Assembly: GCF_008831285.2 (NCBI RefSeq)
Contig: NC_045149.1
Location: 8,706,417-8,770,416 of the forward strand
Direction: 5' to 3'
Length of the DNA stretch: 64,000 bases
From: Nymphaea colorata
Lineage: Eukaryota > Streptophyta > Magnoliopsida > Nymphaeales > Nymphaeaceae
In this document: positions 1-14,465 of the stretch, one piece after another
Layout: each line of letters begins with the position of its first letter
Numbering within the stretch: position 1 is the first letter of the stretch
Made by a program: the position numbers and the translations under genes
Notes under the pieces: generated by a model
Databases searched by the model: none
Told to the model about the DNA's origin: nothing
The model's input: only the letters and a program-made list of their open reading frames with translations

Positions 1-32
1 CAAGGAGCATAAGCCTAACTCGTCGAGCTAAG

Positions 33-224
33 CAGGGGCGAAGCTAAAAAATTTTCATGAGGCGGGCTGAATTAAAGTTTCTAAATTTTGATTAGGGCCG
101 AAATATTATTTTTCAAAATTTTTATATATAACAAGTGAAATTTTTTAAAATTTACATGTAATTTAAAAAAAAAAATTATTGTGGGGCCAGGGCCCATGCG
201 AGCCTTGTCTTGGCTGCGCTCCTG
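33..224. mobile_element. Non-autonomous hAT-type MITE (copy 1)
   Basis: A 192-bp AT-rich element with GC-rich inverted ends. The left end reads CAGGGGCG and the right end CGCTCCTG, so the termini are inverted copies with one mismatch. It is flanked by GAGCTAAG (25-32) and GGGTTAAG (225-232), which agree at 6 of 8 positions, as expected for an old 8-bp target duplication of the hAT superfamily. The interior is A/T runs with no coding potential. A second copy with the same ends and size lies at 44318-44514. Confidence 0.65.
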
Positions 225-482
225 GGGTTAAGCGCCTGCGAAAAGACAAGATTCTAATTTGATCTTTTTTTTAAGTGGTGGGGTGCGATACATAAGTTAA
301 AAAGACCAATGAGGGATTTTTTCTAGTCTCTTTTCTAGATGGTATGTTGAGCTCCTGCTTGCTTACTGAGGGAGTACATGTGCACCGTAAACTCCTCTTA
401 CAATATTTCAACTTTGTCAGCTTTTAGTTCCCAAAAAAAACTTCTTTCATATGCACTTTTTTTTGTTTGTGAGGTATTTAAC

Positions 483-747
483 TAGGGGTGGGCGTCGGGC
501 TGAGCCCGGCCGGCCGGGGGCTCGAGCCAGTTAAATTTACATTAAACAATATTAAAAATATATTATTTATATATATAAATATTTAAAATTCACTAAAATA
601 AATTATCAGACCTGGCGCAGCCAGTTCAACCCAACCCAGACCCAAGTCCGGCCCAAAGTCAACTTGGGCCGGGGCCATCCCGAGGCCATTTTCATGGCCC
701 AAGAACACCTCGTGGCTCGAAAGCCAGATGGGCAGTGTCCACTCTTA
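483..747. mobile_element. MITE-like element with GGGCC-rich ends
   Basis: The ends are imperfect inverted repeats: TAGGGGTGGGCG on the left, and TAAGAGTGGACA when the right end is read on the opposite strand. Both arms are rich in GGCC/CCGG words and the centre (about 535-610) is nearly pure A/T. The flanking 8-mers TATTTAAC and TGTTTGGT match at four positions and differ only by transitions at the others, so a target duplication is possible but not shown. Similar but more decayed layouts occur near 7985 and 27500. Confidence 0.45.
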
Positions 748-819
748 TGTTTGGTGTTCATGCAAGGGACTAACAATGACGAGTCTTCTTTTTCAGGTTG
801 CTTGTTTGTATATGGATAG

Positions 820-1160
820 GCATGTCAAACCGATTCAAATCTGATATCCAACATCCACAATAATTGGATATGGAAGAAAATTTAACATCCCAAATCAAAT
901 TGAATTTAGATATAAGAAATGTGAGTCAAATTTAGGTTTGGATTCCATCCTTTTAGGAAGTCCACATCTGATATATTCACACTCAACATATTGCAATGTG
1001 TTTCAAATCCAGTTTAGAAGTGAGATTCAAACTCACTTACTAATTTAAATATCAGATTCAAATTCGAATTCATATTATAAAATTCTTCAAATTCAAATCA
1101 CATATAGTACATAACATTTTTAATCTGAATATGTGAACATCCAACAAAGTGAATGAGTAC
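820..1160. repeat. Decayed AT-rich repeat tract
   Basis: The stretch repeats short words such as ATTCAAAT, CAAATC and GGATATGG in both orientations without a clear unit. This is the look of an old interspersed repeat that has drifted. I see no open frame and no clear end, and assign no family. Confidence 0.25.
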
Positions 1161-1287
1161 ATACTAGTTAAATCCAACCCCTTGACACAATCCATATATA
1201 TGGAAAACACCTTGGGGGTAAGGATGGGTACCTTTTAGGATTCAAACTGAAGACGTAGGCCCTACAACACGCCTCCCATCCCAACTC

Positions 1288-3683
<2,396 letters not shown>

Positions 3684-6600
3684 TTATTCCAATCCTGCAA
3701 TTTTGGACCTCAGCCTTAAATTCTTCTTCTCCTGAAAAGACAGAATACAAATCTATGAGATCATGGGTTTAAGTACACAAAAAAAAAAAGGCTGAAAATA
3801 GGAAAAGGATTATTTACCACCAGATGCAAGCACTATCATTAGTTTTCAGGTACAAAATAGAATCATGAGATTATCGAATAAACTAGCAAGTAGCAGAAAA
3901 ACACTTGGCCAGCATACTATAAGCCTAAGCAAGCAGCATGAAAAAGAATGAAAAGACTACAGCCACAAGTTGATGTAAGGTCTAGAATGAAATTTCCTAT
4001 GGGCAACAACGAGAGATACCAAGAACACGACGAATTACGAAAAGACTACAGCTACAAATTGATGTAAGGTCTAGAATGAAATTTTCTATGGACAATAACC
4101 AGACATACCAAGAACATAACAAAAGAAGATAATTCCTTGGACACGAAGACAGAGGGTGATTGAGGGAGAGAAAGAGAGGGGGAGAGGAGGAACAATGAGT
4201 TTGTTTTCCTAAGAGGAAGAAGACTGCAGATCAAATTTGGGGTTTCACTTTTCCCTTGTCATTCTCTGCCTGGCATATCCTGCTCCATGCTAAAGCAGAC
4301 GCATGCATATTCCAACATCTGGGTTGGCCACATGCCCCAAACCCTGTATCATCTCAACACTCGTGTAAGGAAAAGCTGCAAAACCATGTGATCCCTTTTA
4401 CTATTGACTTGAACTTTGACGGATTGAAAAACCCCTTTTCCCCTTGAAAAGAGAAAAGCGCAGGGACCAATCTTGAGGCTACCATTCCACTGCTTCTCTT
4501 TTCATATTCTACTCATCCACTTCAATCTTTGCTTCCAATATCAAAGATCTAATTATTACAGATCAAAGTTGTACAGCACAATCTAAAGGCTTTTGAAGGA
4601 AAACACTTAGCAGTTAGGACGAAGTTGAGCCCATGTTTGGGCTTCCCAGTGATACGTAATGGCTTTTGGAAATTGGAAGTAATGACCGAACATATCAGAG
4701 AACCTAATTTTAAAGTACCTTTGATGTGACTCTATGATATTCCACTATTATTGGATTACAAAAGCAATTCATTGTTGAGGGGAGCATCTATCTACATCAA
4801 TATCAATGTGGTCAATTTATGGCTAGATTGTTCTGATCATTTTGGCTAAGGAGATGGAATTTGTAATAAAAAGAGGGAGACCCTTGTGTCAATGAGGCAC
4901 AGAAATGGTGATCAAGAATGAGATGCTGTAAAATATGTCACTGAAATCACCAGCAATGGGCATTGCGTGACAAACCCGCAAAGCAAACCACTTTATTTCC
5001 AATCATGGCTGGATATCCAAATCAGAAAGTATGAATTAAGATAACAGGAGACATGATCCTAGACTGCAAAAATTTAAACAGATGACGAGAAAGTTGTGAT
5101 ATGAGATTTAAGAAATCCTGAAGAAAATGTTCGAAACCATGTGGATTGGAAAGGCAAGATTGTTTTACATTGATGTGGTTTTGCAAATATTAAAGAGTGA
5201 AACGCTCATGAACTTTGTCAATTGCCAAGCCAGTCCAGCGTGCAGTCTTAGATGCCCGTTAAAACGAGCCAGCGAAATGAACAGAATTTAAAGGTACAAA
5301 CAATATCTAACTAATGCTAAGACAAGAACAAATATCTGAATTAGTTGAGCATAAACATGTCAAGTTCAGTATTGCAAAAAAAGAGGATTTATTGTCAAAT
5401 GCCTTGTAAAATTTTCTACATACAAAAAATGGATGGCTCATACACAAACAAGACCGCCGACAGATTGATATTATTAACAAAAATGCCTTGTCCAAAAATA
5501 AGCAGTAAAGGATTTTAGGGAAGAAAGGAAGGTACTACTAGAGCGAACACAGATGTCCAAAGTGCATGCATTGCAACAACAAGGGTTCTGGAGACAAGCC
5601 TGAAATGTATAAGGAAGCTCAATGTATATGCTTTCTCGTACAACTTCAATCAAGAGGAGAAAGTGAAGACTTTGCTGTGCTATTTTAAGGAGCCAAAAGA
5701 ATTACCACTTCAAGCAGCTTATTAAGGTAAAACATGTTTTTAACTAGACTTTCAAGCTTCAAGCTCTATGACACTAAAAAATTTATATCTCGTATTAGTT
5801 AGCTTCTACTTAGAAGTTCATAAATTTAGATGCCGTTACCTGTATGCCAGGAATGACATCTGTATTAGTCAATTACCATGCATCCAGCCCTAGTAAGAAG
5901 ACTAAAGACTCATCTGATGGATCATCTTTCCCGACTATTAAAAAGAAACAATCATTTCTCCGTTTCACATTTTCTGTTGCACGCTCCCAAGTTTCCAACC
6001 TTCCCATGTATCTTCTAAACTGAGCTCCTTTAGCAAGGATCTTCAATCGTTTGTGCAATCTTTACGTAACTTTATGTCTTAGAATTTGAAGGAAAGAAGT
6101 ATGAGTCATTGGACATCTGCTTTTCAGGCATCGAAAATAGTAGACCTATGAGAACCTAGAGCGTTCCCCAGAAACGGCATGCTCCTTGACAACGTCCCCT
6201 GCCATTAGTGCGTATTCTGGTGATCATGAGCATTCACCAGCAGCTGCCGGATGAAATGATCTGCAGTCAGTTGTCACTGCCCAAAATAGTCATCTGAAAC
6301 AAGTCAGACGGCCAAATATGCAGGACATCATTTGCTACGAACATTCCTGTCAAAGCTACAACTGTTCAATTACTTTGTCTGTGGAGTGTGGAGTCTTACC
6401 CTCTGCAACACCCGGTGCATAACAAAAAATACTTCATACTGCTTGCGGGCAACTATTCAAGAATCCCAATTCTTGCTGAAAACTAAAGACCATGCAAATT
6501 CTGCTTTATCTAACCCTGAAATCGCGGTAATCAAAATTATGCATTATCACTGCTGTTCAAACATCCAAGAGAGCGTGTCAATAAGAATTCCATAAAGCAG

Positions 6601-7659
6601 GCTCACGCATGGATGCAGACAGCGACAGTCCGCCGCGAATGGATGCAGTATAGTCTAAAATTAAACAAAGTTCATGCAATTGACAAAGAAATCAAAAGGG
6701 GAAAGGAAAGACATATTTACTTGTTCAAGAAGCATGGCAGAGCTCATTTCCACTTGACGTGATAGATTCTCAAGTTTAGAGAGCATCCTTCTGTAAAGAT
6801 CCTCCAACTCTGCGGTATAATTTGCAGATTCGGCACCTATCAACGTATTGCTCACTCGTTCCATCGTCTCCAAAGCATCTTGCTCCCCAATTCTACTCCG
6901 ATTGCTCCTGCAGTTGGCTTCTGCAACCACGTCCCTCTGACCTTTTGCATCCACAGAGAGCCAGGAGAAGGACGAAATGGGGCAAAATACATCGTAGTGG
7001 CCTCGAAATCCGGGGCCGACGTTGACGATATCGATCGATTTCGGAACGAAGGAGCCTCGGCGGAGGAACTCAAAAGCGCGGTACTCATGCGTGTGAATAG
7101 GCGTCTGAGGAGAGAAGGATCCGGACAGGAGCAGAAAAACGCGCGGTGGTTCCGCTTGTCTTACGGAAGCTAGGTTTTTATTGGAGGGCAAGATATTGAA
7201 GAGGGAAGAGGAGACGGCACGCTCGCGCATAGAAGGGCGAAGTTGGGTGTTTCTCCGGCCGACGAACCAGCCGATTAGGCCGGACGAGGCGGTCGAGGAG
7301 GTGGCGGGGGCAGCACCATCAAATTCCGGCTGCCTTTGCTGGGCGACAAACTTGTCGAGGGTGGGAAGATGGAGCAGGCCGGCGGCGTCATAGAAGCTCT
7401 GAGGAGAACCGGAGCAGACATAACCCGTGATGAAAGCGGCGACATTTTCCGCGACGGCGGCGGAGGGATCGGTGAAGCTGTCGTAGTCGTCCTGGAGCTT
7501 GGGGGCGGAGAGCTGGCGGACGTGGCCGAAGAGGAGTCCGTCGCAGTCACCGCCGGCGGCAGCGAACCGCTGCAGGAGAGAAGACAGTAGGGGCCCAGAT
7601 ATGGAGACCTTCTCGAGGGGCAGTTCAGGAAGGTCATATGCGCCTTCAACGTCGGCCAT
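3684..7659 (-). CDS. Abraxas/Abro1-like (FAM175) scaffold protein
   Basis: The predicted protein has 328 residues from exon 1 (7659-6721) and exon 2 (3731-3684). Donor CAA|GTAAAT and acceptor TTTTCAG|GAG are clear, and both joins are phase 0. The N-terminal 230 or so residues resemble the inactive MPN-like domain of Abraxas-family proteins, with the blocks VSISGPLLSSLLQRF, LLFGHV, SGSPQSFYDAAG, GLIGWFVGRR and THEYRAFEF. The C-terminal 60 residues form a heptad-like coiled coil that runs across the splice and ends in KKNLRLRSKIAGLE. In animals such scaffolds pair through this coil with the K63-specific deubiquitinase BRCC36 in BRCA1-A (nucleus) and BRISC (cytosol) complexes. The C-terminal phospho-motif that binds BRCA1 in animal Abraxas is absent. 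The start is placed at MADVEG, since an upstream in-frame ATG (7695) adds residues unlike the family. A small middle exon in the 2989-bp intron cannot be excluded. Confidence 0.78.
3950..4127. repeat. 89-bp tandem duplication inside the Abraxas-like intron
   Basis: Copies start at 3950 and 4039, both with GAAAAGACTACAGC, and share TTGATGTAAGGTCTAGAATG further in. About one base in ten differs, so the duplication is not recent. Confidence 0.88.
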
Positions 7660-7996
7660 CACCCACCACCGGTTTCCGACGAACCAGAGGCTCACAAAAG
7701 AATCAAGAAAAAGGAAAAAAGACCGACAAATGGAAGCAGATGCCGCCGCTATTTGAATCTCGATCGACGATCGATGGATCGATCTATCGAGAAAACTGAT
7801 TCGTCTGATTGGTTTCTTCTGCCGAGGCGGCGTTCCGGCTTCCGGGACGGCCAGAGGCGGTCCTTCCGTCGGCCTCTCGGCGAATGGAGAGACGACAGAC
7901 GAGGGACGCGCTCGTCACGTTCTCGCACGGTCGCCCCTAAACTTTTGTCACATTGACACGTCCGCCGATGACACGCAAACGACGATGTATTGCTTA
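7660..7996. promoter_or_regulatory. Upstream region of the Abraxas-like gene
   Basis: A moderately GC-rich stretch next to the start codon, holding palindromic ATCGATCGATC-like words near 7760-7790. It presumably contains the minus-strand 5' leader and core promoter. I could not place a TATA box or transcription start. Confidence 0.3.
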
Positions 7997-8228
7997 GGCC
8001 CTCCGGCTCAGGTTGGCCCGGGCCCGGGTTGGTCAGGCTCAGACCGTAAAAATGGGTTCGGGTCAGCTCACTCCGACAAAAAAATCGGGCCGGACCCTCG
8101 TGTCTGATTTTAATTGTTTTTGTTAATTTTAAATTATATATATATAATATAAATAAATTTAAATTTCTTTGATTAAATTGAATATGTAGCTCGGGGCTGG
8201 TCCTCGTTAGTTGGGCCTACGCCTACTC
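7985..8228. mobile_element. Decayed MITE-like element with GGGCC-rich ends
   Basis: A GC-rich left part (GGCCCGGGCCCGGGTT near 8017) and a GC-rich right part (GGGCCTACGCC near 8213) flank an AT core. The right end CTACTCTTA resembles the right end of the element at 483-747 (CCACTCTTA). The left end is too worn to define, so no target duplication can be given. Confidence 0.35.
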
Positions 8229-8671
8229 TTATTTATGAGGCAGTCAATCATCTCATTTACAACCCACAAGGTCGGTTTTATAACTTCATATTTCTTTATT
8301 CTTCCTCTTTAAATCAATTTAAAATATTTTAACTTAAAATTCTCAAATGATTTTAACGATGGGCCTACCACTGATCAAACTACCCATCTTACATTTTTTT
8401 TTTCTTATGTTTCTTTACAAAGATTTTACAAAATAATAACACTTTTAAATATGCTATATTTAACTGCCTAAAGTATGTAAAAATATAATATTTCGTGTTA
8501 ACCCCTTCTTGTGCTCAGCCTAGGCCAGTGTGACATTGATTAGGTTTTAAAGGAGAAAGTGTCTTACATATGTTTTAGTTGCTTGAATCACTATTGGACT
8601 TACCATGGCAAGGACAAAACTTCGGCATGTACCCTTTTAAATGAAATCTAGGATTAAAGCAACCACATCCA

Positions 8672-8891
8672 TAGTTGGCAAACTCGTCAGGCTAACTCAA
8701 GAATCGCCCAAGTCAGCTCAGATTGCCAACAAATCCAGCTACGGTTAAGGTTTGGCCTGACTCAGCTCTAACTCGTCTTAACTCGCTTGATTCAGGTACA
8801 ATGATTTACATTATGGTTATTTGAATACTCAACCGAGCCGACGAGACCGTTCATCTACCCATCCGAGTCTGAGGCACAGGTTTGCTAACTA
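8672..8891. mobile_element. MITE-like element, TIR TAGTTRGCAAAC
   Basis: The left end TAGTTGGCAAAC and the right end GTTTGCTAACTA are inverted copies with one difference. The arms carry many CTCG, ACTCG and GAGCC words. The flanking 8-mers do not match convincingly, so the superfamily is not settled. No coding capacity. Confidence 0.5.
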
Positions 8892-9340
8892 CCATCACAC
8901 CACTTAATATGCACACTACATAGTATTAAGAGGAGAAGGAAGCCAATTCTGGTTACTTGCTAGGTAAGTGAATTTCTACCACTTGAAATGGAGATCAGAT
9001 CTCAAGATGCTCACTCTCTAAAATATACAGCTTGTCTCTAATAAATCAATGTTTGGCCTTGTATACTTATTTTAAGCTAACAATATTTATGTTTGACTTA
9101 TATGAAACCAAATCTCATTTATGGACTGCTGCATTTTGTTCATCCATCAAATTTTTTCCAACCACAGTTACTTAGGCTTCTTTCATGGATCAAGGTTCAT
9201 GATGAATAGATTTGCAATGGGAGACCTCATGTGAATTTCGGATTGGGCTTAATGTCAGACCTATTGCATGTTATGATGAAGCACAGTGATTGGCAGTGGT
9301 TGAGTTGTTCCTCTTGGGGCTGTTTGGCACCAATGGCATA

Positions 9341-9436
9341 TTGTTACTGTCTCATGAATCTTTCCCAAAAATTGAGAGAGATTCATAAACTATGAATCTT
9401 CTCAATTTTTTAGGAAGATTCATGAGACCGTAACAA
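9341..9436. repeat. Long fold-back hairpin (MITE core or hairpin RNA source)
   Basis: The left arm (9341-9387) and right arm (9391-9436) are inverted copies pairing along about 46 bases with a few mismatches or one-base bulges and a loop of about 3 nt. The shared arm words are CTCATGAATCTT and AAAATTGAGA. Words just outside (GGCACCAATGGCATA on the left, GTTACTATTGGCAATA on the right) are also partly complementary, so the structure may extend. GGGGCTGTTTGGCAC at 9316 resembles MITE ends, but I see no matching right end. Confidence 0.75.
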
Positions 9437-9599
9437 AATTGTTACTATTGGCAATAATCTTTCCGAAGTTGTTGCTTTAACCTTGCATCTGATTGATGTA
9501 TCATTATACGGTAATAATGGTTCTTGCATTCTGGAGTCAATGGTAAGATGAGAATATATTTTGTGGGATCCTTATTCACATGAATCTACTAAGTATCAT

Positions 9600-10030
9600 T
9601 ATTTTGAAACTTAGGGTTATAGATAAAATATTTTGTACCCATGTTTAACTCCACACCCAAAGGAAACTCTAGTCTGGTGGACTCACCCCACAAGCATCTA
9701 TAACCCTTGAATCTGATACTGCAACCCAAAAATACACACAAGCAAGATTTCAGATCAGACTTAGATTGATCATAAGCTATCAAACAAAGAAAACACTGAT
9801 GACAGAATACTCTCATGGATGAATAAGCAGGGTGTTTCACAAATAGCTGAAAATATGGGGAGAATATATTTAATGAGTATGATGATAAGTTGTCAAATAA
9901 AACTACAGTATTTGTAAAAGCCTCAACCACAATTTTTTTAGGCATTTCAATGAAAAAAACAATGTAGGACCATGCTCAATCACATTTGGATGCTTATCCT
10001 CCACAATCTCATTTTGTCGAGTCTTTGTGC
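9600..10030 (-). pseudogene. Ty1/copia integrase relic
   Basis: A minus-strand frame (9945-9589) keeps the conserved stretch that follows the copia integrase core: KHPAYSSMRVF, then DLKSCLCVFLG and FKGYRC. A piece just upstream (about 10022-9965) matches the integrase block normally reading like NG-ERKH, here degraded to NEIVEDKHPNVIEHG, and lies in another frame. At least one frameshift separates them near 9950. Neither LTR nor the gag, reverse transcriptase or RNase H parts are visible nearby, so this is an isolated fragment. Confidence 0.75.
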
Positions 10031-12942
10031 TAGTATTCTAATGATTAATCTCCATATTATTGAATAAATTAATTGACATTGTATTCACTTTTGCCATCTA
10101 AAATGTTTACTTTCTTCTCAAAATGTCTACCAACACAACAATGGGATGAACAAAGTTGGTCAAAGATTTGTATTCTTGTTGCAAAGGATACATGCAAGAA
10201 AAATTTTGTGCTATTCACAAGGGATGGACACCATAAATCAGAGTGAATGGAGGCAGCTAGACCGTATGAGATTTTTATTCAACCTAGAGCTGAGATTAAT
10301 CAAATTGATATTTTTATTCAACCTGGAGCTGAGATTAACCAAGTTCCGTCTATTTAAAAACCAGACAACGTTGAGCTGTGGTTTCTGAGCCCCTGGTGCC
10401 AACCTTTGTTTTGTTCCAGGCACCATTACCTGTCCTGTTTTATTGCTCTTGATAAAAAAACATGGTGGAAGAAAATCTCACGTCTATGGTGAGTTGTTTA
10501 ACTGAAACAAAATCCTTAATCTTAGGCATACGAAAAAGGTTTTCTAAAACAGCACTTCAAGAAGATGCCTGAGTTTGGCATCATCAACATGAGAACTATT
10601 CAACTTGTATAATCATCTGCTGTAATGGCATCTGATCCACAGAAAGCCTGAGATTAGTCAATGCAACTTTTATGCGAATGGTGGCCATGGTATTTGCAAA
10701 CCGTTCATAGTCTGGATGAACTGCAACTGTCCCTGCTACAGGAGCTTGAGGAATAGTTCTTGCAGGAATGGTTAGAACCATTGAATCAATCCAAAGCAGA
10801 AGAACAGACCTTGTTGCGGATTTGGCAGACAACTGCACTCTCAGGCACCTAGCTCTGACACCATGAACGACAAAACAAGAAGAAGGGAATGCATGTTTCA
10901 TTTCATGTAGTTCAATTCACTGAGAATCTATATCGATGGAATGGCAATTTCAAATTTTGTTTCTTGATGTTTTCGGTGGACCAGCCTATTCCTTCATACA
11001 TGAATTTTTGCTGCCATCTCTAAAAAGTTTATAATAGTAATAATCAGATTGGACATTTTTTGCTGTTGCGATGAGGTTCGATTATGATTTTATCATCATG
11101 CTCGTAATTGCATATAGCTGCTGCCCATGTTCTTCATCAAATCGGTAGAATTGGTTTTAGCATCTCAAATGCAAGAAATGACTTTTCCATGTTATCATTA
11201 CACATAGTTAGACCTATGATGATTTCATTTTCTAGCTCATCCAGTGTGCAGAAACCCAACTGCCAGTTTCAAACAAATGTAAGAATTAATAGGAGAGCGC
11301 CATCAGATTGGAGACTCGATGGAAGTTTGCTACTTTAACTAGCAGCGGTGAAGGGCTGTAACGGTACAACTGTTCCAGCCGTAGAGCCAATTCCATCCGA
11401 GTCCCCAATGTACGTTCTCTCTCTCTCTCACACACACAGTTCCAAACCCAAATCTGTCAGAAGCAAACTGTCTTATTACCAGCTTGAACACTTACTCCTA
11501 TTTATACTTTTTTTAATGCTTACTTGGAAGAAATTGCCTTAAGATAAGTTTGACTTGCAAGTAATATGGATGGACTTATATTGCATCCTTCAATTCAGGT
11601 ATTGCACTTGTCATTGTTTGCAGCCCACAAGAGAAACACACTAGAGATTCGAACCTCAAATTCCTTGAGTGTGGGTCGCCTTACCGCCCAACTGCACTTT
11701 GCCCCTTGAAGCTAGTCATATTTATACTTAAACATGTCCACAAATATAGGATCTAAACTTTACCCACATCGACAAAGGGTCAAAATACTGAAAAGTCCAG
11801 TCTGTGTCAGGTTTTATATTTTCAATAGCCTTAAGGTCGAACCCACTCAATTTGGTTAACTATTGAGCTCCAAATGGAACTGATTAAGAATTGTAGATAC
11901 AGTCTACTTACTAGACAGCAGTTAGCATGTCAAAGAGCATGCCCAGCCGTTTCTTGCCAGAGCATTTTCAGTTACCTACAAAATCCTTGCATTTGGCAGA
12001 TTGCTCTTTCATAATCATTTATTAACGAGATGTAATATGTGCACAAAAGCATCATCTAGTCATAAAACAGAATGGATGAACACTTGCAGATTGTGTATAA
12101 AACAATTGGTTCGACTGCAAGGAGAGTTCATATTTGTGGTGGACCTTGTTTCATTTTGTCATCTCACAACAACTTGAACCGAACCAATCGTCGGCATCAA
12201 TCCGGCAGCACTTTTCCGGCTTTGGAAAAGTCAAGAGGCACGATTCTCACGCAACTTTATAAGGAGAACGCGTATGAAGGGGGAAACAGGAGGGCTGAAT
12301 AAAATGCCAAAAATGTTGTATCATCTTTTGAAACCGTGGATGCAGAAAAGAAAAGAAGAAAGAAAAAGGAAGAACTCGAATTCAAGTTTGGACGAGTTAC
12401 TTGGAGCAGAAAACATCCCCGTTTCTCTATAATTTAGAAATCTGAATGGGAAATCTATCGACTGTTTCGGTATTCAACGGTGGACAACTGGGACACCGGA
12501 CACGCCAAAACGCTGGCAATGAATCAATCTTTTGCTTCAAGCTTTGGACTTCTTTGCATCTATTGGCAAAAACCGGTGGGAAGTATGAACCTACTAGAGT
12601 TCCTGCGGGCGCCCAATTAACCTGCAAAATATCAAAGCTTATTTGTCACTCTAGCAGCCACAGACTTTGCTCCTTTCGTCTTGGACTCCTACTCCTTCTT
12701 TGTCCCCAGTCAACACTCCCACGCTACAAAAAGAGAGGAGAAAACGAAAAATAGTTAGTAGATCTAAAGCCAAAGTCGAGCAAATAGCTCTTTAGATCGC
12801 TACCCACCTGGAGGCTGGAGAACAGGCTCTCCTCTGAGATCTTAGAGCAGCACGTTGGTCGTCTGCTGCAGGGCAGAGTTAATTGGCGGTTGTGTACTTG
12901 TATATTCTACGTTAAGTAACGTTTTTATACAATAGGAGAAGG
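10031..12942. other. Intergenic region upstream of PAO
   Basis: No gene is recognised. It holds a 39-bp two-copy tandem repeat (10272-10349), a short CT/CA run near 11417-11440 and small open frames. The longest frame of note is minus-strand 10901-10596 (101 codons), with no family motif. The last few hundred bases must contain the PAO promoter and 5' leader; I cannot identify a TATA box with confidence. Confidence 0.5.
10272..10349. repeat. 39-bp tandem duplication
   Basis: Two adjacent units start at 10272 and 10311, each beginning TTTTTATTCAACCT and containing GAGCTGAGATTAA. A handful of substitutions separate them. Confidence 0.9.
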
Positions 12943-13370
12943 ATGACCTCACTCATGTGCACATGGATTCCCGGTGGTTGCGTTTCCTTGTTGCAGCAGC
13001 ACAGCATCAGGCAACCGTGCCTCGCCGTTCCGACATCCTTGGCGAGTCCTTCTGCTGCTGCTATAGTAACAAGACGAGGTGGAAGGAAGTGCGTCGTTTC
13101 GCGAGCTGTGTCCTCTTCGGCTGTGGAGTCTCCTCCCAATAGGGACGATACCGGGTATGATGCCGCCGAGGAGGGGGTAGGTGGGGGAGAGGACGAGAAA
13201 TTCTTGTGGAGGGATCATTGGTATCCTGTGTCGCTGGTGGAGGACCTTGACGCTCGCCTCCCCACGCCATTCCAGCTACTTGGCAGGGAGATAGTCCTTT
13301 GGAAGGATAGAGAGGGCAACTGGGTCGCCTTCGAGGACAAGTGCCCTCATCGTCTAGCACCACTATCTGT

Positions 13371-13444
<74 letters not shown>

Positions 13445-14433
13445 GTTTTCCCCTTTTACTGGCGAGCACATAATGCAGAGAGGTGCTGATGTTGAGGTTG
13501 ATTCCTTCTCTTATAGGAAGGAAGGGTTGATGAAGATGGGTGGTTGCAGTGCTCCTATCATGGTTGGTCATTCAGATCTGATGGTTCGTGTGCTAGAATT
13601 CCTCAGGCCTCTCCAGTTGGACCTGAATCGCGAGCGGCAGCGTCCCCAAAGGCCTGTGTGGTCAAGTTCCCGACTCTGATATCTCAGGGTCTACTCTTTG
13701 TTTGGCCAGATGAGAACGGCTGGGAGAAAGCTTCCCGTACTAAGCCCCCAATGTATGTTGCAGCTAAACTGTGAACTCCCCCGTTGGTTCTTGTGCTTCA
13801 CATTCTTCAAGTCTTTAAATTCTGAAAGCCTGCTACCTGTTATGCTTTATTTGGATCAACCAGGTTGCCGGCTGATTTTGACGACCCTCAATTCTCAAGT
13901 GTAACAATCCAGAGGGATTTGTTCTACGGTTATGACACACTTATGGAGAATGTTTGTGATCCTTCTCATATAGATTTTGCCCATCACAAGGTGCGTCTAG
14001 TTGATGCAAAATTGCCATCGTTGGCTGCTTCATCTCTTGGACTTTTATTTGATGGATGCTTCTCTTTTGCCAATCGTGTTCTAGTTTTTCCCTTTTTAAG
14101 GAAGAATTGTTGCTTAGCTAAAAATTGCATTGTCAAAAAGGTACATAAAAAAATGAACGCCACTCTGAGTTATGACGAAGAAAAACACTTTGTTATCAGG
14201 TTCATGGTTCTTCAATTCCGAGTTCTTAATCTGATGGTATGCTTTGGAAAGTATATGCATGAAAAGCGCAAGATAACTGTAGCTCGGCTAGTGGTTAATC
14301 CTCAAGTTTTATTTTTTGTGAAGAAACTTCTATACAATTCGGCGTGTTTGTATGGCTTAGGTGTCATTTAGTGGCTGTTGGTACACATTTTCAAGTTTGT
14401 ACCCAATTTTGTGCAATGGAATGTCTTTAAACC

Positions 14434-14465
<32 letters not shown>

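Noticed and set aside
6822..7756. Several frames of 70-124 codons opposite or overlapping the Abraxas-like exon
   Set aside because: Shadows of the GC-rich real exon; no motif, and the exon 1 frame alone carries family blocks and a good donor.
8672..8899. An 8-bp target duplication for the TAGTTRGCAAAC element
   Set aside because: The flanks CACATCCA and CCATCACA do not match well enough in register.
13061..13679. Frames with long Ser-Leu or Arg-Glu runs
   Set aside because: Read-through of the (CT)33 intronic microsatellite.
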